DNA from: WJMT01 sp964456985
GTDB taxonomy: Bacteria; Acidobacteriota; Aminicenantia; Aminicenantales; Aminicenantaceae
DNA length: 64,000 bases
NCBI GenBank assembly: GCA_964456985.1
Contig: CAYWDH010000004.1
Coordinates: 45,938 to 109,937, forward strand
Direction: 5' to 3'
Shown: positions 1-9,035 of the stretch, piece by piece
Position numbering within the stretch: position 1 is the first letter of the stretch
Layout of the letters: every line of letters starts with the position of its first letter
Translations under genes and position numbers: made by a program
Notes under the pieces: model-generated
The model's input: the letters and a program-made list of their open reading frames with translations, nothing else
Databases searched by the model: none
What the model was told of the DNA's origin: nothing

Positions 1-1
1 T

Positions 2-202
2 AAGGGAGAGCGGGTGCGGGAATACCGTGTGGAAGGTTTGACAGGGCCTGAGAAATGGGAAGTCCTGGCTAACGGCCAGTCCATAGGGCACAAAAGAATA
101 CAAAGGATTCATCCTGCCGAGGTATCGAAAGTCAAGCTGACTGTATTGTCATCGGACGGAACACCCCTTATACGGAGCCTGAAAGTATATGACGTGGGAT
201 AG
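2..202 (+). CDS. alpha-L-fucosidase (GH29), C-terminal end only
   Basis: The frame is open from the first bases of the window, so this is the tail of a longer gene cut by the window edge. About 66 residues remain. They match the C-terminal beta-sandwich of GH29 alpha-L-fucosidases: a GERVREYRVEG strand, then WEVLANGQSIGHKRI, then the closing GTPLIRSLKVYDVG. The catalytic barrel lies upstream and is not visible, so the activity cannot be checked here. GH29 enzymes remove terminal L-fucose from glycans. A fucokinase-like GHMP kinase lies near the other end of the window but is not linked to it. About 170 nt without an obvious gene separate it from the next CDS. Confidence 0.72.
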   Translation, partial: KGERVREYRVEGLTGPEKWEVLANGQSIGHKRIQRIHPAEVSKVKLTVLSSDGTPLIRSLKVYDVG

Positions 203-374
203 TGTATTTATAAAGGGACAAAACAGAACTAAAACACTGTTTAATACGTATTAATAAGAGAGGTCTTTATATGGGGAGCAGGAACCCCGCATACTATTCT
301 GATTTCAATTATGGATTTTTGTTGGAGAGAGTTTTGAGAAGAGTATGTGAAAATCCATAGAGGAGAGACTGCCT

Positions 375-1514
375 ATGAAGAAAGTAATTATAACCATTGT
401 GGTTCTCATTGTTGTTATTGGTCTTGTTTTTCTTGGGTTAAAGAGCTGCCAGAAGAAGAGCGATGTTCAGACAGAAAACACAGCCAAAGTGGAGAAAGGA
501 GATATTTCCAGGACCGTGGTCGCTACCGGAAAAATAGAAGCTCTTTTTAAGGCTGAGGTCAAATCGAAAATAGGAGGTATTGTAAAGCGCTTTTATATTG
601 AGGAAGGGGATCATGTCAGTGTGGGGCAGAAGCTCGTTGACATAGTGCCGCAGGCCACTCCTGTGGAACTGGTCCAGGCCAGGACTGAAGTCAAGGCAGC
701 GGCCTTTGATAAAGAGGCATCCGAGAAAAGATACCTTAGAAGCAAAGAGCTCTTTGAAAGCGAACTCATTCCGGCAGAGGAACATGACCAGGCCAAGGCA
801 GCTTACAGAACAGCTCAGGCGCGTTTTTATGCTTCTATGGCTCAACTTCGCGTGTTAGAGCAAGGAGCGGATTTATCTGAACTTGTTGAGGGGATTGAGC
901 TGAGTGATGAGGATAAAAAGGAAATCGAAACAGAGGCAAGAGAGGCTATCAACAGCATGACATTAAAAGCTCCTATTTCCGGAATTGTCCTTTCCCGGGA
1001 TACGGATAAAGGGGGAGCTGTCATTCCGATATCTTCGGCTTATGGAGGGACGGTTATCATGACGGTTGCTGATGTTTCAGAGAAACAGTTCCGCGGGGAT
1101 GTGGATGAGGCAGATATCGGAAAAGTCCGCCTGGGCCTTCCGGCCAGAGTTTTTGTGGAGGCTTATTCTGATGAGCATTTTGACGCACAGTTGATCCAAA
1201 TAAGCCCCCAGGGACGGGAGCAGGAGGAAATCATAAATTTTGAGATAAGAGCTACCGTAGATGATCCGGAGGACAGATTGAGAGTGGGTATGTCAGCGGA
1301 TGCAGAGATCATTCTTGAAGAGCATAAGAACGTTCTTCTGATTCCCGAAGGAGCTGTCATATATGAGGAGGGCAAGACTTTTGTGAATGTGGAGGATAGT
1401 ACTGTTGAGGAGGGACTGCGTAAGGTTGAGATTGAGAGAGGCATATCGGATGGCCTTTTCACAGAGGTCTTGTCGGGTCTCAAAGAAGGTCAGGTTGTTG
1501 TTCTTCCGAGATAG
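375..1514 (+). CDS. MacA/HlyD-type periplasmic adaptor of an efflux system
   Basis: A 379-residue membrane-fusion protein. Residues about 3-23 form one N-terminal membrane anchor. They are followed by a barrel-sandwich/lipoyl half (VEKGDISRTVVATGKIEA ... VKSKIGGIVKRFYIEEGDHV), a coiled-coil hairpin at roughly 95-190, the second lipoyl half (MTLKAPISGIVLSRD) and beta-barrel domains. This is the order in MacA, which links an inner-membrane ABC permease to an outer-membrane exit duct. The start follows a GGAGAG Shine-Dalgarno about 9 nt upstream. The next gene, 46 nt downstream, is a MacB-type permease, so the two probably form one exporter. No MacB-type ATPase gene lies between or beside them in this window. 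The substrate cannot be told. Confidence 0.85.
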   Translation: MKKVIITIVVLIVVIGLVFLGLKSCQKKSDVQTENTAKVEKGDISRTVVATGKIEALFKAEVKSKIGGIVKRFYIEEGDHVSVGQKLVDIVPQATPVELVQARTEVKAAAFDKEASEKRYLRSKELFESELIPAEEHDQAKAAYRTAQARFYASMAQLRVLEQGADLSELVEGIELSDEDKKEIETEAREAINSMTLKAPISGIVLSRDTDKGGAVIPISSAYGGTVIMTVADVSEKQFRGDVDEADIGKVRLGLPARVFVEAYSDEHFDAQLIQISPQGREQEEIINFEIRATVDDPEDRLRVGMSADAEIILEEHKNVLLIPEGAVIYEEGKTFVNVEDSTVEEGLRKVEIERGISDGLFTEVLSGLKEGQVVVLPR

Positions 1515-1560
1515 TGTTTAATGAGGATCTGCTGAGATTTCCCTTTGAAGAGAGAACGGC

Positions 1561-4119
1561 ATGCTTTTAAATGAAGTGATCAGACAGGCTTTCACAGACC
1601 TGAAAGCGCACCGTCTTCGAAGCACACTCACACTTTTCGGGATCATATGGGGGATCATGGCCATTATGATTCTCCTTGGATGGGGATTTGGGTTTCGCGA
1701 TATGATGTGGGAAGGATTTAGACAGATCGGGGAAGACCTTGTGGTCTTTCTGCCCGGCCATACTTCCATTGGGGTGGGTGGATACAAGACGGGAAGACCG
1801 ATCATACCCGAGATGAAGGATATGGAAGCCATCCGAATCCAATGTCCTTCAGTCCATGAAATAAATCCGCAGTTGATGCGGTGGTTTTTTGTGAAGGTTG
1901 AAAACGAGTCAAGGCAGTACAATATACGCGGAGTTATCCCTGCAGCTAAGGAGATGAACAACTGGGAAGTGGCTAAGGGGCGGTTTATTTCTGAACATGA
2001 TATGAAAAACCGAAGGCGGCTTGCTTTTATCGGGAATAATGTCAGGGAACAGCTCTTCGGAGAGGGTTCCAATCCGGTTGGCAGAAAAATGAAGATCCGG
2101 GGAGTGACTTTTCATGTGGTGGGTCTGGCGATGGGAAAAGAACTTCAGACTTCCACCATAAACAGCCGTCATGATGATCAGATACTCATCCCTCTCAGCA
2201 CAGCACAGCAGTTGTGGGGAGACGGAAAGAGCCTGGATATTGTTTTTGTCACACCCAAAGGAAACGCCAAATCAGGGCAGGTTGTCTCTGAAATCCGCAG
2301 CCTTCTAGCAGAACGCCATAATTTTGATCCAGAGGATAATGAGGCGTTGATGATTTTTGAATTCGCTTTTTTTGAGAAGATGTTCAACATTTTAGCCCTT
2401 GGGCTGAACGTCCTCCTGGGTTTGATCGGTGTTGTGACTCTTTTTGTAGGAGGCGTCGGCGTGATGAACATCATGCTGGTCTCAGTGCAGGAGCGTATCC
2501 ATGAAATAGGGATCCGCAAAGCTGTGGGAGCAAAAAAGAGGGATATAAGGCTCCACTTTCTGGCCGAAGCCCTGTTTATCACCATGATCGGGGGTCTCAT
2601 TGGTTTTCTTCTTGGGTCCGCTCTTTTGGGTGCAGTCAATATGTTGCCTCTGCCTCCGTCTATTCCTCTTCCTCAAAATTCAGTTGAGCTGTCATTGATC
2701 GTTGTTTTTGTGATGATTTTAACGGGGATTCTGTCCGGTTATATCCCGGCAAGAAACGCGGCTGAGATGGAACCGGCCAAAGCGCTTCAGTATGAAAGGG
2801 GGGTAACTGTTTCAGGCAGAAAAGAACCCAAACCACTCTGGACCTCCCGTACTCTGACGGGAGAGCTGATCGGCCAGGCCTTTTTGGAAATCCGGAGCAG
2901 TAAGTCCCGGAGTTTCCTTACCATGTTCGGCATATTCTGGGGAATCGCTTCCATCATTATTCTAATAGGATTCGGTACTGGATTTCAGAATTTTTTTGAC
3001 CGAGAATTCGGCAAAATGGGTGAAAAGACCATATATGTCAGCGGAGGTCGGGTGAAGAGCGAGAGAGGCTCTTTTAGTCAAGCCCGGAGAGTCAGGTTGA
3101 CAGAAAGAGATGTCAGAGCCCTTAACTCATTTTCTTATGAGATAGAAAGAGCTCTGCCGGAATATGACTGCGGAAACATTGTTGTCAAGTATGGGAATGA
3201 AAGCAGGTCTGTGCACACTCTTGGTGTGGTTCCGGCTACGCTAAGGATGAGAAACTATAAAGTCAGCAGAGGGAGATTCATCAATCAAGGGGATATAGAA
3301 CGGAGAGAAAGGGTTTGTTTTCTGGGAGCTACTATTCAGGAAAGGATTTTCGGAAGCAAAGCCAAAGATATATCAGGGGAATATATCAGTGTGAACGGGA
3401 TCCGCTACCGGGTCATAGGAACCGCGGAAACAAAAGGATATCAATTATCGATCAACAACTCTTTGGATGATGAAAAGCTGCTTATCCCGTTCACTACGGC
3501 GCTGAAGGACTTCAGCGGTGATAAGTACCTATCGCGCATTCTGGTATCTCCTATAGATAAGAATCGTTTTGATGAAACAGAATTGGAGATACGGAAAAGT
3601 CTTTCCCGACTGCATCAGTTCGATGCTGAAGACGAGGATGCATTATATGTGTGGAGCATGTTAGAGGGCATGGATTTTATGGGATATATTGTACTAGGAC
3701 TTCAGATCTTTTTAGGGGGAGTAGGAGTGATAACACTGATGATAGGGGCTGTGGGAGTGATGAATATCATGTTTTTCGTTGTGACCCAGCGCACAAGAGA
3801 AATAGGCATACGCAGAGCCATTGGGGCCTTAAAAAAGCATGTATTCTTTCAGCTTTTTGCTGAAGCGTTTACCTTGATTTTTATCGGAGGGCTGATCGGA
3901 TTAGGGATCGGACTAGGGCTGAATGCTGGTTTATCCGTTCTTGTAGAAGCCCTAAGAACACAGAATCCCCAGCTTATGATGCTTTTTTCACCCGAGAATT
4001 CCATAATCACATCTATGATCACTGCTTTTTTTATGGTGGCCGCAGGCTTTGTAGCCGGATTAACGCCCGCACTGAGGGCTATGAAGCTGGATATTGTTGA
4101 ATGCCTCCGCTATGAATAG
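1561..4119 (+). CDS. tandem-fused double MacB/FtsX-type ABC permease
   Basis: An 852-residue integral membrane protein made of two full MacB-type permease units in a row. Unit one (about 1-415) begins MLLNEVIRQAFTDLKAHRLRS and ends YIPARNAAEMEPAKALQYE. Unit two (about 430-852) begins LTGELIGQAFLEIRSSKSRS and ends LTPALRAMKLDIVECLRYE. Each has one N-terminal membrane helix, a large periplasmic MacB_PCD domain and three C-terminal helices with the FtsX signature (GVGVMNIMLVSVQERIHEIGIRKAVGA and its counterpart GAVGVMNIMFFVVTQRTREIGIRRAIGA). MacB and LolC/E usually work as dimers of separate chains, so this gene looks like a covalent heterodimer. It follows the adaptor gene by 46 nt. The ATPase subunit must be encoded elsewhere. 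Confidence 0.85.
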   Translation: MLLNEVIRQAFTDLKAHRLRSTLTLFGIIWGIMAIMILLGWGFGFRDMMWEGFRQIGEDLVVFLPGHTSIGVGGYKTGRPIIPEMKDMEAIRIQCPSVHEINPQLMRWFFVKVENESRQYNIRGVIPAAKEMNNWEVAKGRFISEHDMKNRRRLAFIGNNVREQLFGEGSNPVGRKMKIRGVTFHVVGLAMGKELQTSTINSRHDDQILIPLSTAQQLWGDGKSLDIVFVTPKGNAKSGQVVSEIRSLLAERHNFDPEDNEALMIFEFAFFEKMFNILALGLNVLLGLIGVVTLFVGGVGVMNIMLVSVQERIHEIGIRKAVGAKKRDIRLHFLAEALFITMIGGLIGFLLGSALLGAVNMLPLPPSIPLPQNSVELSLIVVFVMILTGILSGYIPARNAAEMEPAKALQYERGVTVSGRKEPKPLWTSRTLTGELIGQAFLEIRSSKSRSFLTMFGIFWGIASIIILIGFGTGFQNFFDREFGKMGEKTIYVSGGRVKSERGSFSQARRVRLTERDVRALNSFSYEIERALPEYDCGNIVVKYGNESRSVHTLGVVPATLRMRNYKVSRGRFINQGDIERRERVCFLGATIQERIFGSKAKDISGEYISVNGIRYRVIGTAETKGYQLSINNSLDDEKLLIPFTTALKDFSGDKYLSRILVSPIDKNRFDETELEIRKSLSRLHQFDAEDEDALYVWSMLEGMDFMGYIVLGLQIFLGGVGVITLMIGAVGVMNIMFFVVTQRTREIGIRRAIGALKKHVFFQLFAEAFTLIFIGGLIGLGIGLGLNAGLSVLVEALRTQNPQLMMLFSPENSIITSMITAFFMVAAGFVAGLTPALRAMKLDIVECLRYE

Positions 4120-4136
4120 TCCGGAAAGGAAAAAAA

Positions 4137-4337
4137 TCATTCGATCTTTTTTTTGTTTTTTTTATAGAGCCGGTACAGTAAAACAGCAGGGGCTTCATAA
4201 AAGGCAAGGATGATAGGGGACAGGATAAGCCAGTATATATTAAAGTCAGGAATGAAAAGAATAAAAAAACCCACGAGACCGCCGACGGCAAAGACTAAGG
4301 AACCCACTAACAGTAGAGAAACAGAGAATTTATTCAT
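4137..4337 (-). CDS. small two-helix membrane protein, unknown
   Basis: A 66-residue open frame with two hydrophobic segments (about residues 5-29 and 33-55) and a basic tail YKKNKKKIE. I do not recognise a family. It lies head-on to the double permease (17 nt gap) and 25 nt downstream of the HD-GYP regulator gene on the same strand, so it may be the last gene of that transcript. There is no clear Shine-Dalgarno before the chosen ATG. It could be a real small membrane protein or chance coding; the hydrophobic pattern favours the former. Confidence 0.4.
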   Translation of the reverse strand: MNKFSVSLLLVGSLVFAVGGLVGFFILFIPDFNIYWLILSPIILAFYEAPAVLLYRLYKKNKKKIE

Positions 4338-4362
4338 AGCCGTTCAATTTTTGGATCCGGAA

Positions 4363-5760
4363 TCAATCAAAATCAAAGCCCTCTTCAGTGCAGACTTTTA
4401 GAGCTGCCTCAGATACTTTTTTATCATAGAGAGTTCCTTTATTATTTTTGATTTCATCTAAAGCTTCTTCTAGAGTCAAGGCTTCTCTATAGGGCCGGTG
4501 AGATGCCATGGCTTCTATAACATCGGCCACTGCCAGGACCCTTGCTTCGATGAGGATTTCCTTCCCTGTAAGTGCATCCGGATACCCGCTTCCGTCCATT
4601 CGTTCGTGGTGCTGTCTCACGATGTTAGAAATAGGCCATGGAAACTCGATGGTTTTAAGGATATCGGCGCCCACCTTAGGATGGGTTTTGATTATATTGT
4701 ACTCCACTCCTGAAATTTTACCCGGCTTGCTCAGTATTTCAGCAGGGATATTGATTTTTCCTATATCATGGAGTGTGCCTGCCATGCGTATTCCCTCTAT
4801 CTTATCCTTATCAAGTTCCATTTGTTTTGCGATTTTTACCGCCAAATTTGTGACTCGTCGTTGATGGCCGGCTGTGTAAGGGTCTCTTGTTTCTATGGTG
4901 TAGGCCATGGCCTTAACAACCCCTTCCAAAGCCTTTCTCTGATTTTCCAAGCTCTTTTTTATTTCTCCTTCTGCCTTTTTACGCTGGGTGATGTCTGAGA
5001 AAGTGACCACCAGGCCTGTTGTCCGACCCTCTACACCCAGGGTAGGATTGATGTCTTGGTAAATAGGGACTTTGGCTCCAGATTTTGAGCGAAGTATGAC
5101 TTCATGATGGATTCGGGTCCTTTTTCCATTTAATAATTCTTGTGTGGGTATTTTTAGGGGACTGTCTGTTTTTTCACTGTATATGGGATAAATTTTCTTT
5201 AGATTTTTATTACATGCATCTCCAAGTTTCCAGCCGGTTATTTCTTCCCCCTGTTTATTTATAAAATTAACTCTTCCCAGTTCATCCGTTGCAATGACTC
5301 CGTCTCCTATGTTTTTAAGGATTGTGGACAACCACTTTTCCCTTCTCTTGAGCTTTCTTTCCATGGAAAATTTATAAAGAGCGATTTCAATCGTTGTCTG
5401 CAGATCGCGTTCCTCAAATGGTTTTAAGAGATAACCGAAAGGTTCTGTTTTTTTGGCCCTTTGAATGGTATTTTCATCAGCATATGAAGTGAGGTAGACA
5501 ATAGGTATATTAAGCTGTGTATAGATAAAATCAGCAGCCTCCACTCCATTCATTTTTCCCTGGAGCATAATATCCATGAGAACAATATGCGGAGATTTCT
5601 TTTTTGCTGTTCTAATAGCTTCTTCTGACGTGGAGGTCACACCGATGGCTTTATAACCTAGACTTTGAAGCATATTACAGATATCTCTGGCTACTATGAT
5701 TTCATCCTCAACGACCAGGACTTTCGTTCTTTCGGCTGTTTGTGAAGGATCTTGATTCAT
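4363..5760 (-). CDS. response regulator with REC, PAS and HD-GYP domains
   Basis: A 465-residue cytoplasmic signalling protein. The REC domain (about 12-130) has phospho-acceptor Asp63 in VLMDIM, Thr91 and Lys113 in YLLKPF. A PAS domain follows (about 140-265, DGVIATDELGRVNFINKQGEEITGW). The C-terminal HD-GYP domain (about 275-465) carries HDIGK, a distal HH pair and HHERMDGSGYP, the signature of enzymes that hydrolyse cyclic di-GMP. Phosphorylation of REC probably controls the output. No partner kinase is adjacent; the two PAS/HisKA_2 kinases elsewhere in the window are orphans that could in principle feed it. A perfect 10-bp inverted repeat lies just upstream. Activity on cyclic di-GMP is inferred from the intact motif set. 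Confidence 0.88.
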   Translation of the reverse strand: MNQDPSQTAERTKVLVVEDEIIVARDICNMLQSLGYKAIGVTSTSEEAIRTAKKKSPHIVLMDIMLQGKMNGVEAADFIYTQLNIPIVYLTSYADENTIQRAKKTEPFGYLLKPFEERDLQTTIEIALYKFSMERKLKRREKWLSTILKNIGDGVIATDELGRVNFINKQGEEITGWKLGDACNKNLKKIYPIYSEKTDSPLKIPTQELLNGKRTRIHHEVILRSKSGAKVPIYQDINPTLGVEGRTTGLVVTFSDITQRKKAEGEIKKSLENQRKALEGVVKAMAYTIETRDPYTAGHQRRVTNLAVKIAKQMELDKDKIEGIRMAGTLHDIGKINIPAEILSKPGKISGVEYNIIKTHPKVGADILKTIEFPWPISNIVRQHHERMDGSGYPDALTGKEILIEARVLAVADVIEAMASHRPYREALTLEEALDEIKNNKGTLYDKKVSEAALKVCTEEGFDFD

Positions 5761-5774
5761 TTTCTTTGGCTATA

Positions 5775-5818
5775 TTATAAGATACTCGTTAATTGAGAAA
5801 AGTCAACTTATCTTATAA
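5775..5818. promoter_or_regulatory. 10-bp perfect inverted repeat upstream of the HD-GYP gene
   Basis: TTATAAGATA at 5775-5784 is repeated as TATCTTATAA at 5809-5818, with a 24-nt spacer. A TTGACT and AT-rich hexamers (TATCTT, TATAAT) pointing to the HD-GYP gene fall within the same 45 nt, so the repeat brackets the likely promoter of that gene, downstream of carB on the same strand. It could be a regulator-binding site. A weak terminator for carB is less likely because the stem is AT-only apart from one G-C pair and no T-run follows. Confidence 0.4.
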
Positions 5819-5864
5819 GTTTTATAGTCTTTAAATCCTCTCATAGTGTTGTCTCTGGTCCAGG

Positions 5865-8800
5865 TCAGTATTCATCCCAGGACTTAACCGCCAGATCACT
5901 CAGTTCGAGCTTTGAAATAGCGTCGATGAAGCGTTCAGCGAACTCAAGGTTTGTGATTATGGGAATATTGAAATCGACTGATCTTCTTCTTATTATATAA
6001 TCGTTTGTCAGCTCCTCTTCTTCAATACTCTTAGGAATATTAATGATGAGATCGAGTTTTCTCTGCTCGATAAAGGATAGTATGTTCGGTTCTCTTCTTT
6101 GGAGAGGCCAGTTCAGTACTTTGGATTCAATACCGTTATACTGGAGATAGTCAGCTGTGCCCCGTGTAGCGTACAGATTGAATCCCAGATCCTTGAGCCT
6201 TTTTGCCTGGGGTAAAAACAGGGCCTTGCTTTCAAAAGGTCCTGTGGAGAGCAGAATGTTCCTTTTCGGATAGTCATACCCCACAGAAAGCAATGCTTTT
6301 AAAAACGCTTCTTCAAAACTATCCCCGATGCAGGCCACCTCTCCTGTTGATGCCATCTCAACGCTGAGCACAGGATCAGCCCCCTTTATACGGGTGAATG
6401 AGAATTGAGGGGCTTTCACTCCCACATAATCCAGCTCAAAGCAGGATTTATTGATCGTTGGGAGGTTGATTCCCATTATGAGCTTTGTTGCCAGTTCAAC
6501 AAAATTGAGTTTGAATATTTTTGAGACAAAAGGGAAGGACCTTGAGGCGCGCAGGTTGCATTCGATGACTTTAACCATATTATCTTTGGCTATGAACTGG
6601 ATATTGAACGGCCCGTTTATCTCCAAGGCTTTAACGATTTTTCTTGTGACCTTTTTCATCCTGCGTGTCGTTTCCAAATAGGTCCTCTGAGGGGGGAGAA
6701 CCATAGTGGCATCTCCGGAATGCACACCGGCATTTTCAACATGCTCACATATGGCGTAAACAAAAAGTTCTCCTTTTTTTGCCACTCCGTCAAGTTCTAT
6801 TTCTTTGGCATTTTCAATGAATTTGCTGATGATGACAGGGTATTCAGGGCTGACCGCAGATGCTCTTTGCAGGTAGCCCACTAATTCACTGTCATGTAAA
6901 GCCACGGACATAGCAGCCCCGCTTAAAACATAACTTGGCCTGATGAGGACGGGATACCCTACACTTTGGGCAAAATTTTTAGCTTCATCAATGTTGGTGA
7001 GCTCTTTCCATTCAGGCTGGTCTATACCGAGCTTATCCAGGAGTGAGGAAAATTTATGGCGGTTTTCCGCATTATCTATGTTCTGAGGTGAAGTGCCCAG
7101 AACATTGATTCCGTATTGAGCGCATTTGGTGGCAATATTATTGGGGATCTGCCCCCCCATGGAAAGGATGATCCCCATTGGATCTTCTTTTTCATAGATA
7201 TCCGCCACGGTTTCAAAGCTTAATTCGTCGAAATAAAGACGGTGGCAGATGTCATAGTCAGTGCTGACTGTTTCCGGATTGTAGTTGATCATAATGGTTT
7301 TATATCCAAGAGAGCTGAGGCTTATGACTGTATTCACGCAGCACCAGTCGAATTCAACAGAGGAGCCGATTCTATAGGAGCCTGAACCAAGAACAATGAC
7401 ATTATCCTTGTCGTTGAATTCGATGTCGTCTTCGCTGCTGTTGTACGTGAGGTATAGATAATTCGTCCGGGCAGGATACTCGGCAGCGAGCGTGTCGATC
7501 TGTTTGACAGACGGACAAAGAGAGAATTTTTTTCTCAGCTCACGGATATCCAGTTCTTCTTTTTCAAATATCAGTGAGATCTGCTTGTCAGAGAAACCGA
7601 GCTTTTTGCTGAGGAGGAGAAGCTCTTTGGGAAGATGATGGATTGTCAAACCGCTCAGTTTTCGATGGAGGTCAACAATATTTTTTATTTTATATAAAAA
7701 CCAGGGATCTATTTTGGTGAGCCTCTGGATTTCCTTAATAGGAAATGTATTTATGGCTTCGGCTATGGCAAATATCCGTTTATCAGTGGGATTTCTAAGT
7801 TCTTTTTTCAGGTCTTTGAAATGTATGTCATTACATACCAGGCCGTACATCCCTACCTGCAGCATTCTCAGGGCTTTTTGCAAAGCTTCCTCAAAATTTC
7901 TTCCTATGGCCATCACTTCGCCCACGCTTTTCATCTCACTTCCGATTTTTTTTGACGCACGTTTGAATTTAGTCAGGTCCCATCTCGGTATTTTGACTAC
8001 TACATAATCCAGGGCTGGTTCAAAACATGCTTTTGTTGTTTTTGTGATGGAGTTGGGGAGGTCTGTGAGAGAATAACCCAGTGCGAGCTTGGCAGCGATG
8101 AATGCGAGCGGATATCCAGTCGCTTTGGAGGCCAGCGCGCTGCTTCGGGATAACCGGGGATTGACTTCAATGATCCTGTATTCTCCGGTGTTTTTGTTAA
8201 GTGCGAATTGGATGTTGCATTCACCGATAATGTTCAGATGGCGTATGACCTGGATGGAGATTTTTCTCAGTTTATGGTATTCGTAGTCATTAAGGGTTTG
8301 TGATGGAGCAACCACGATACTCTCTCCGGTGTGAATGCCCATCGGGTCAAAATTTTCCATATTACACACGGTTATGCAGTTATCCTGCTTGTCTCTAACC
8401 ACTTCGTATTCGATCTCCTGCCATCCCTCAAGATATTCTTCAATCAGGATCTGGGGGGTAAAGCAAAAAGCTTTGAGTACCTTCCTCCTGAGGTCTTGTT
8501 CATTGAAGGAAAGGCTTGAACCCAAGCCTCCCAGTGCATAGGCGACTCTTGCGATCACTGGGTACCCGATTTTTTTTGCTGCTTCAAGGGCCTGTTCCAA
8601 TGAGTCAACAGCAATGCTCCTTGGAATTTTTAACCTTATCTTGTTAAGGCGTTTGGAAAAAAATTTTCTGTCCTCACAATCCATGACAGATATTATAGAT
8701 GTGCCCAGGACTTTGACCCTGTATTTTTCAAGAATTCCTTTTTTGTAAAGTTCCACTCCACAGTTGAGCGCGGTTTGTCCTCCGAAACTGAGGAGGATTC

Positions 8801-9035
8801 CATCGGGATTTTCTTTCTGGATCACTTTCTCTACAAAATAAGGAGTTACGGGGAGGAAATATATCTTATCTGCCAGATAATCGGATGTCTGGATAGTGGC
8901 GATATTCGGATTGATAAGGATGACGGTGATCTGTTCCTCTTTAAGAGCTTTGATGGCCTGACTTCCGGAGTAATCGAATTCTCCGGCTTGGCCTATTTGC
9001 AGTGCACCGCTCCCGAGCAGAAGGACTTTTTTCAA
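5865..9035 (-). CDS. carB: carbamoyl-phosphate synthase large subunit
   Basis: A protein of 1056 residues, close to the usual 1060-1080. It uses ammonia delivered by CarA, bicarbonate and two ATP to make carbamoyl phosphate for pyrimidines and arginine. The two homologous halves are clear: the first starts MKKVLLLGSGALQIGQAGEFD and the second DNVIVLGSGSYRIGSSVEFDW. Each has an ATP-grasp fold (IEVNPRLSRSSALASKATGYP and IECNLRASRSFPFVSK). The last ~130 residues form the MGS-like regulatory domain (NILLSTGPFESKALFLPQAKRL) where allosteric ligands bind in other CarB proteins. The start codon overlaps the carA stop by 4 nt, so the two subunits are translationally coupled. Confidence 0.97.
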   Translation of the reverse strand: MKKVLLLGSGALQIGQAGEFDYSGSQAIKALKEEQITVILINPNIATIQTSDYLADKIYFLPVTPYFVEKVIQKENPDGILLSFGGQTALNCGVELYKKGILEKYRVKVLGTSIISVMDCEDRKFFSKRLNKIRLKIPRSIAVDSLEQALEAAKKIGYPVIARVAYALGGLGSSLSFNEQDLRRKVLKAFCFTPQILIEEYLEGWQEIEYEVVRDKQDNCITVCNMENFDPMGIHTGESIVVAPSQTLNDYEYHKLRKISIQVIRHLNIIGECNIQFALNKNTGEYRIIEVNPRLSRSSALASKATGYPLAFIAAKLALGYSLTDLPNSITKTTKACFEPALDYVVVKIPRWDLTKFKRASKKIGSEMKSVGEVMAIGRNFEEALQKALRMLQVGMYGLVCNDIHFKDLKKELRNPTDKRIFAIAEAINTFPIKEIQRLTKIDPWFLYKIKNIVDLHRKLSGLTIHHLPKELLLLSKKLGFSDKQISLIFEKEELDIRELRKKFSLCPSVKQIDTLAAEYPARTNYLYLTYNSSEDDIEFNDKDNVIVLGSGSYRIGSSVEFDWCCVNTVISLSSLGYKTIMINYNPETVSTDYDICHRLYFDELSFETVADIYEKEDPMGIILSMGGQIPNNIATKCAQYGINVLGTSPQNIDNAENRHKFSSLLDKLGIDQPEWKELTNIDEAKNFAQSVGYPVLIRPSYVLSGAAMSVALHDSELVGYLQRASAVSPEYPVIISKFIENAKEIELDGVAKKGELFVYAICEHVENAGVHSGDATMVLPPQRTYLETTRRMKKVTRKIVKALEINGPFNIQFIAKDNMVKVIECNLRASRSFPFVSKIFKLNFVELATKLIMGINLPTINKSCFELDYVGVKAPQFSFTRIKGADPVLSVEMASTGEVACIGDSFEEAFLKALLSVGYDYPKRNILLSTGPFESKALFLPQAKRLKDLGFNLYATRGTADYLQYNGIESKVLNWPLQRREPNILSFIEQRKLDLIINIPKSIEEEELTNDYIIRRRSVDFNIPIITNLEFAERFIDAISKLELSDLAVKSWDEY

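Noticed and set aside
438..845. Minus-strand frame of 135 codons under the MacA-like gene
   Set aside because: It lies fully within the adaptor gene and has cysteine/serine-rich chance composition and no ribosome site.
3651..3863. 70-codon frame overlapping the second permease unit
   Set aside because: It is an out-of-frame shadow of the double permease with no independent support.
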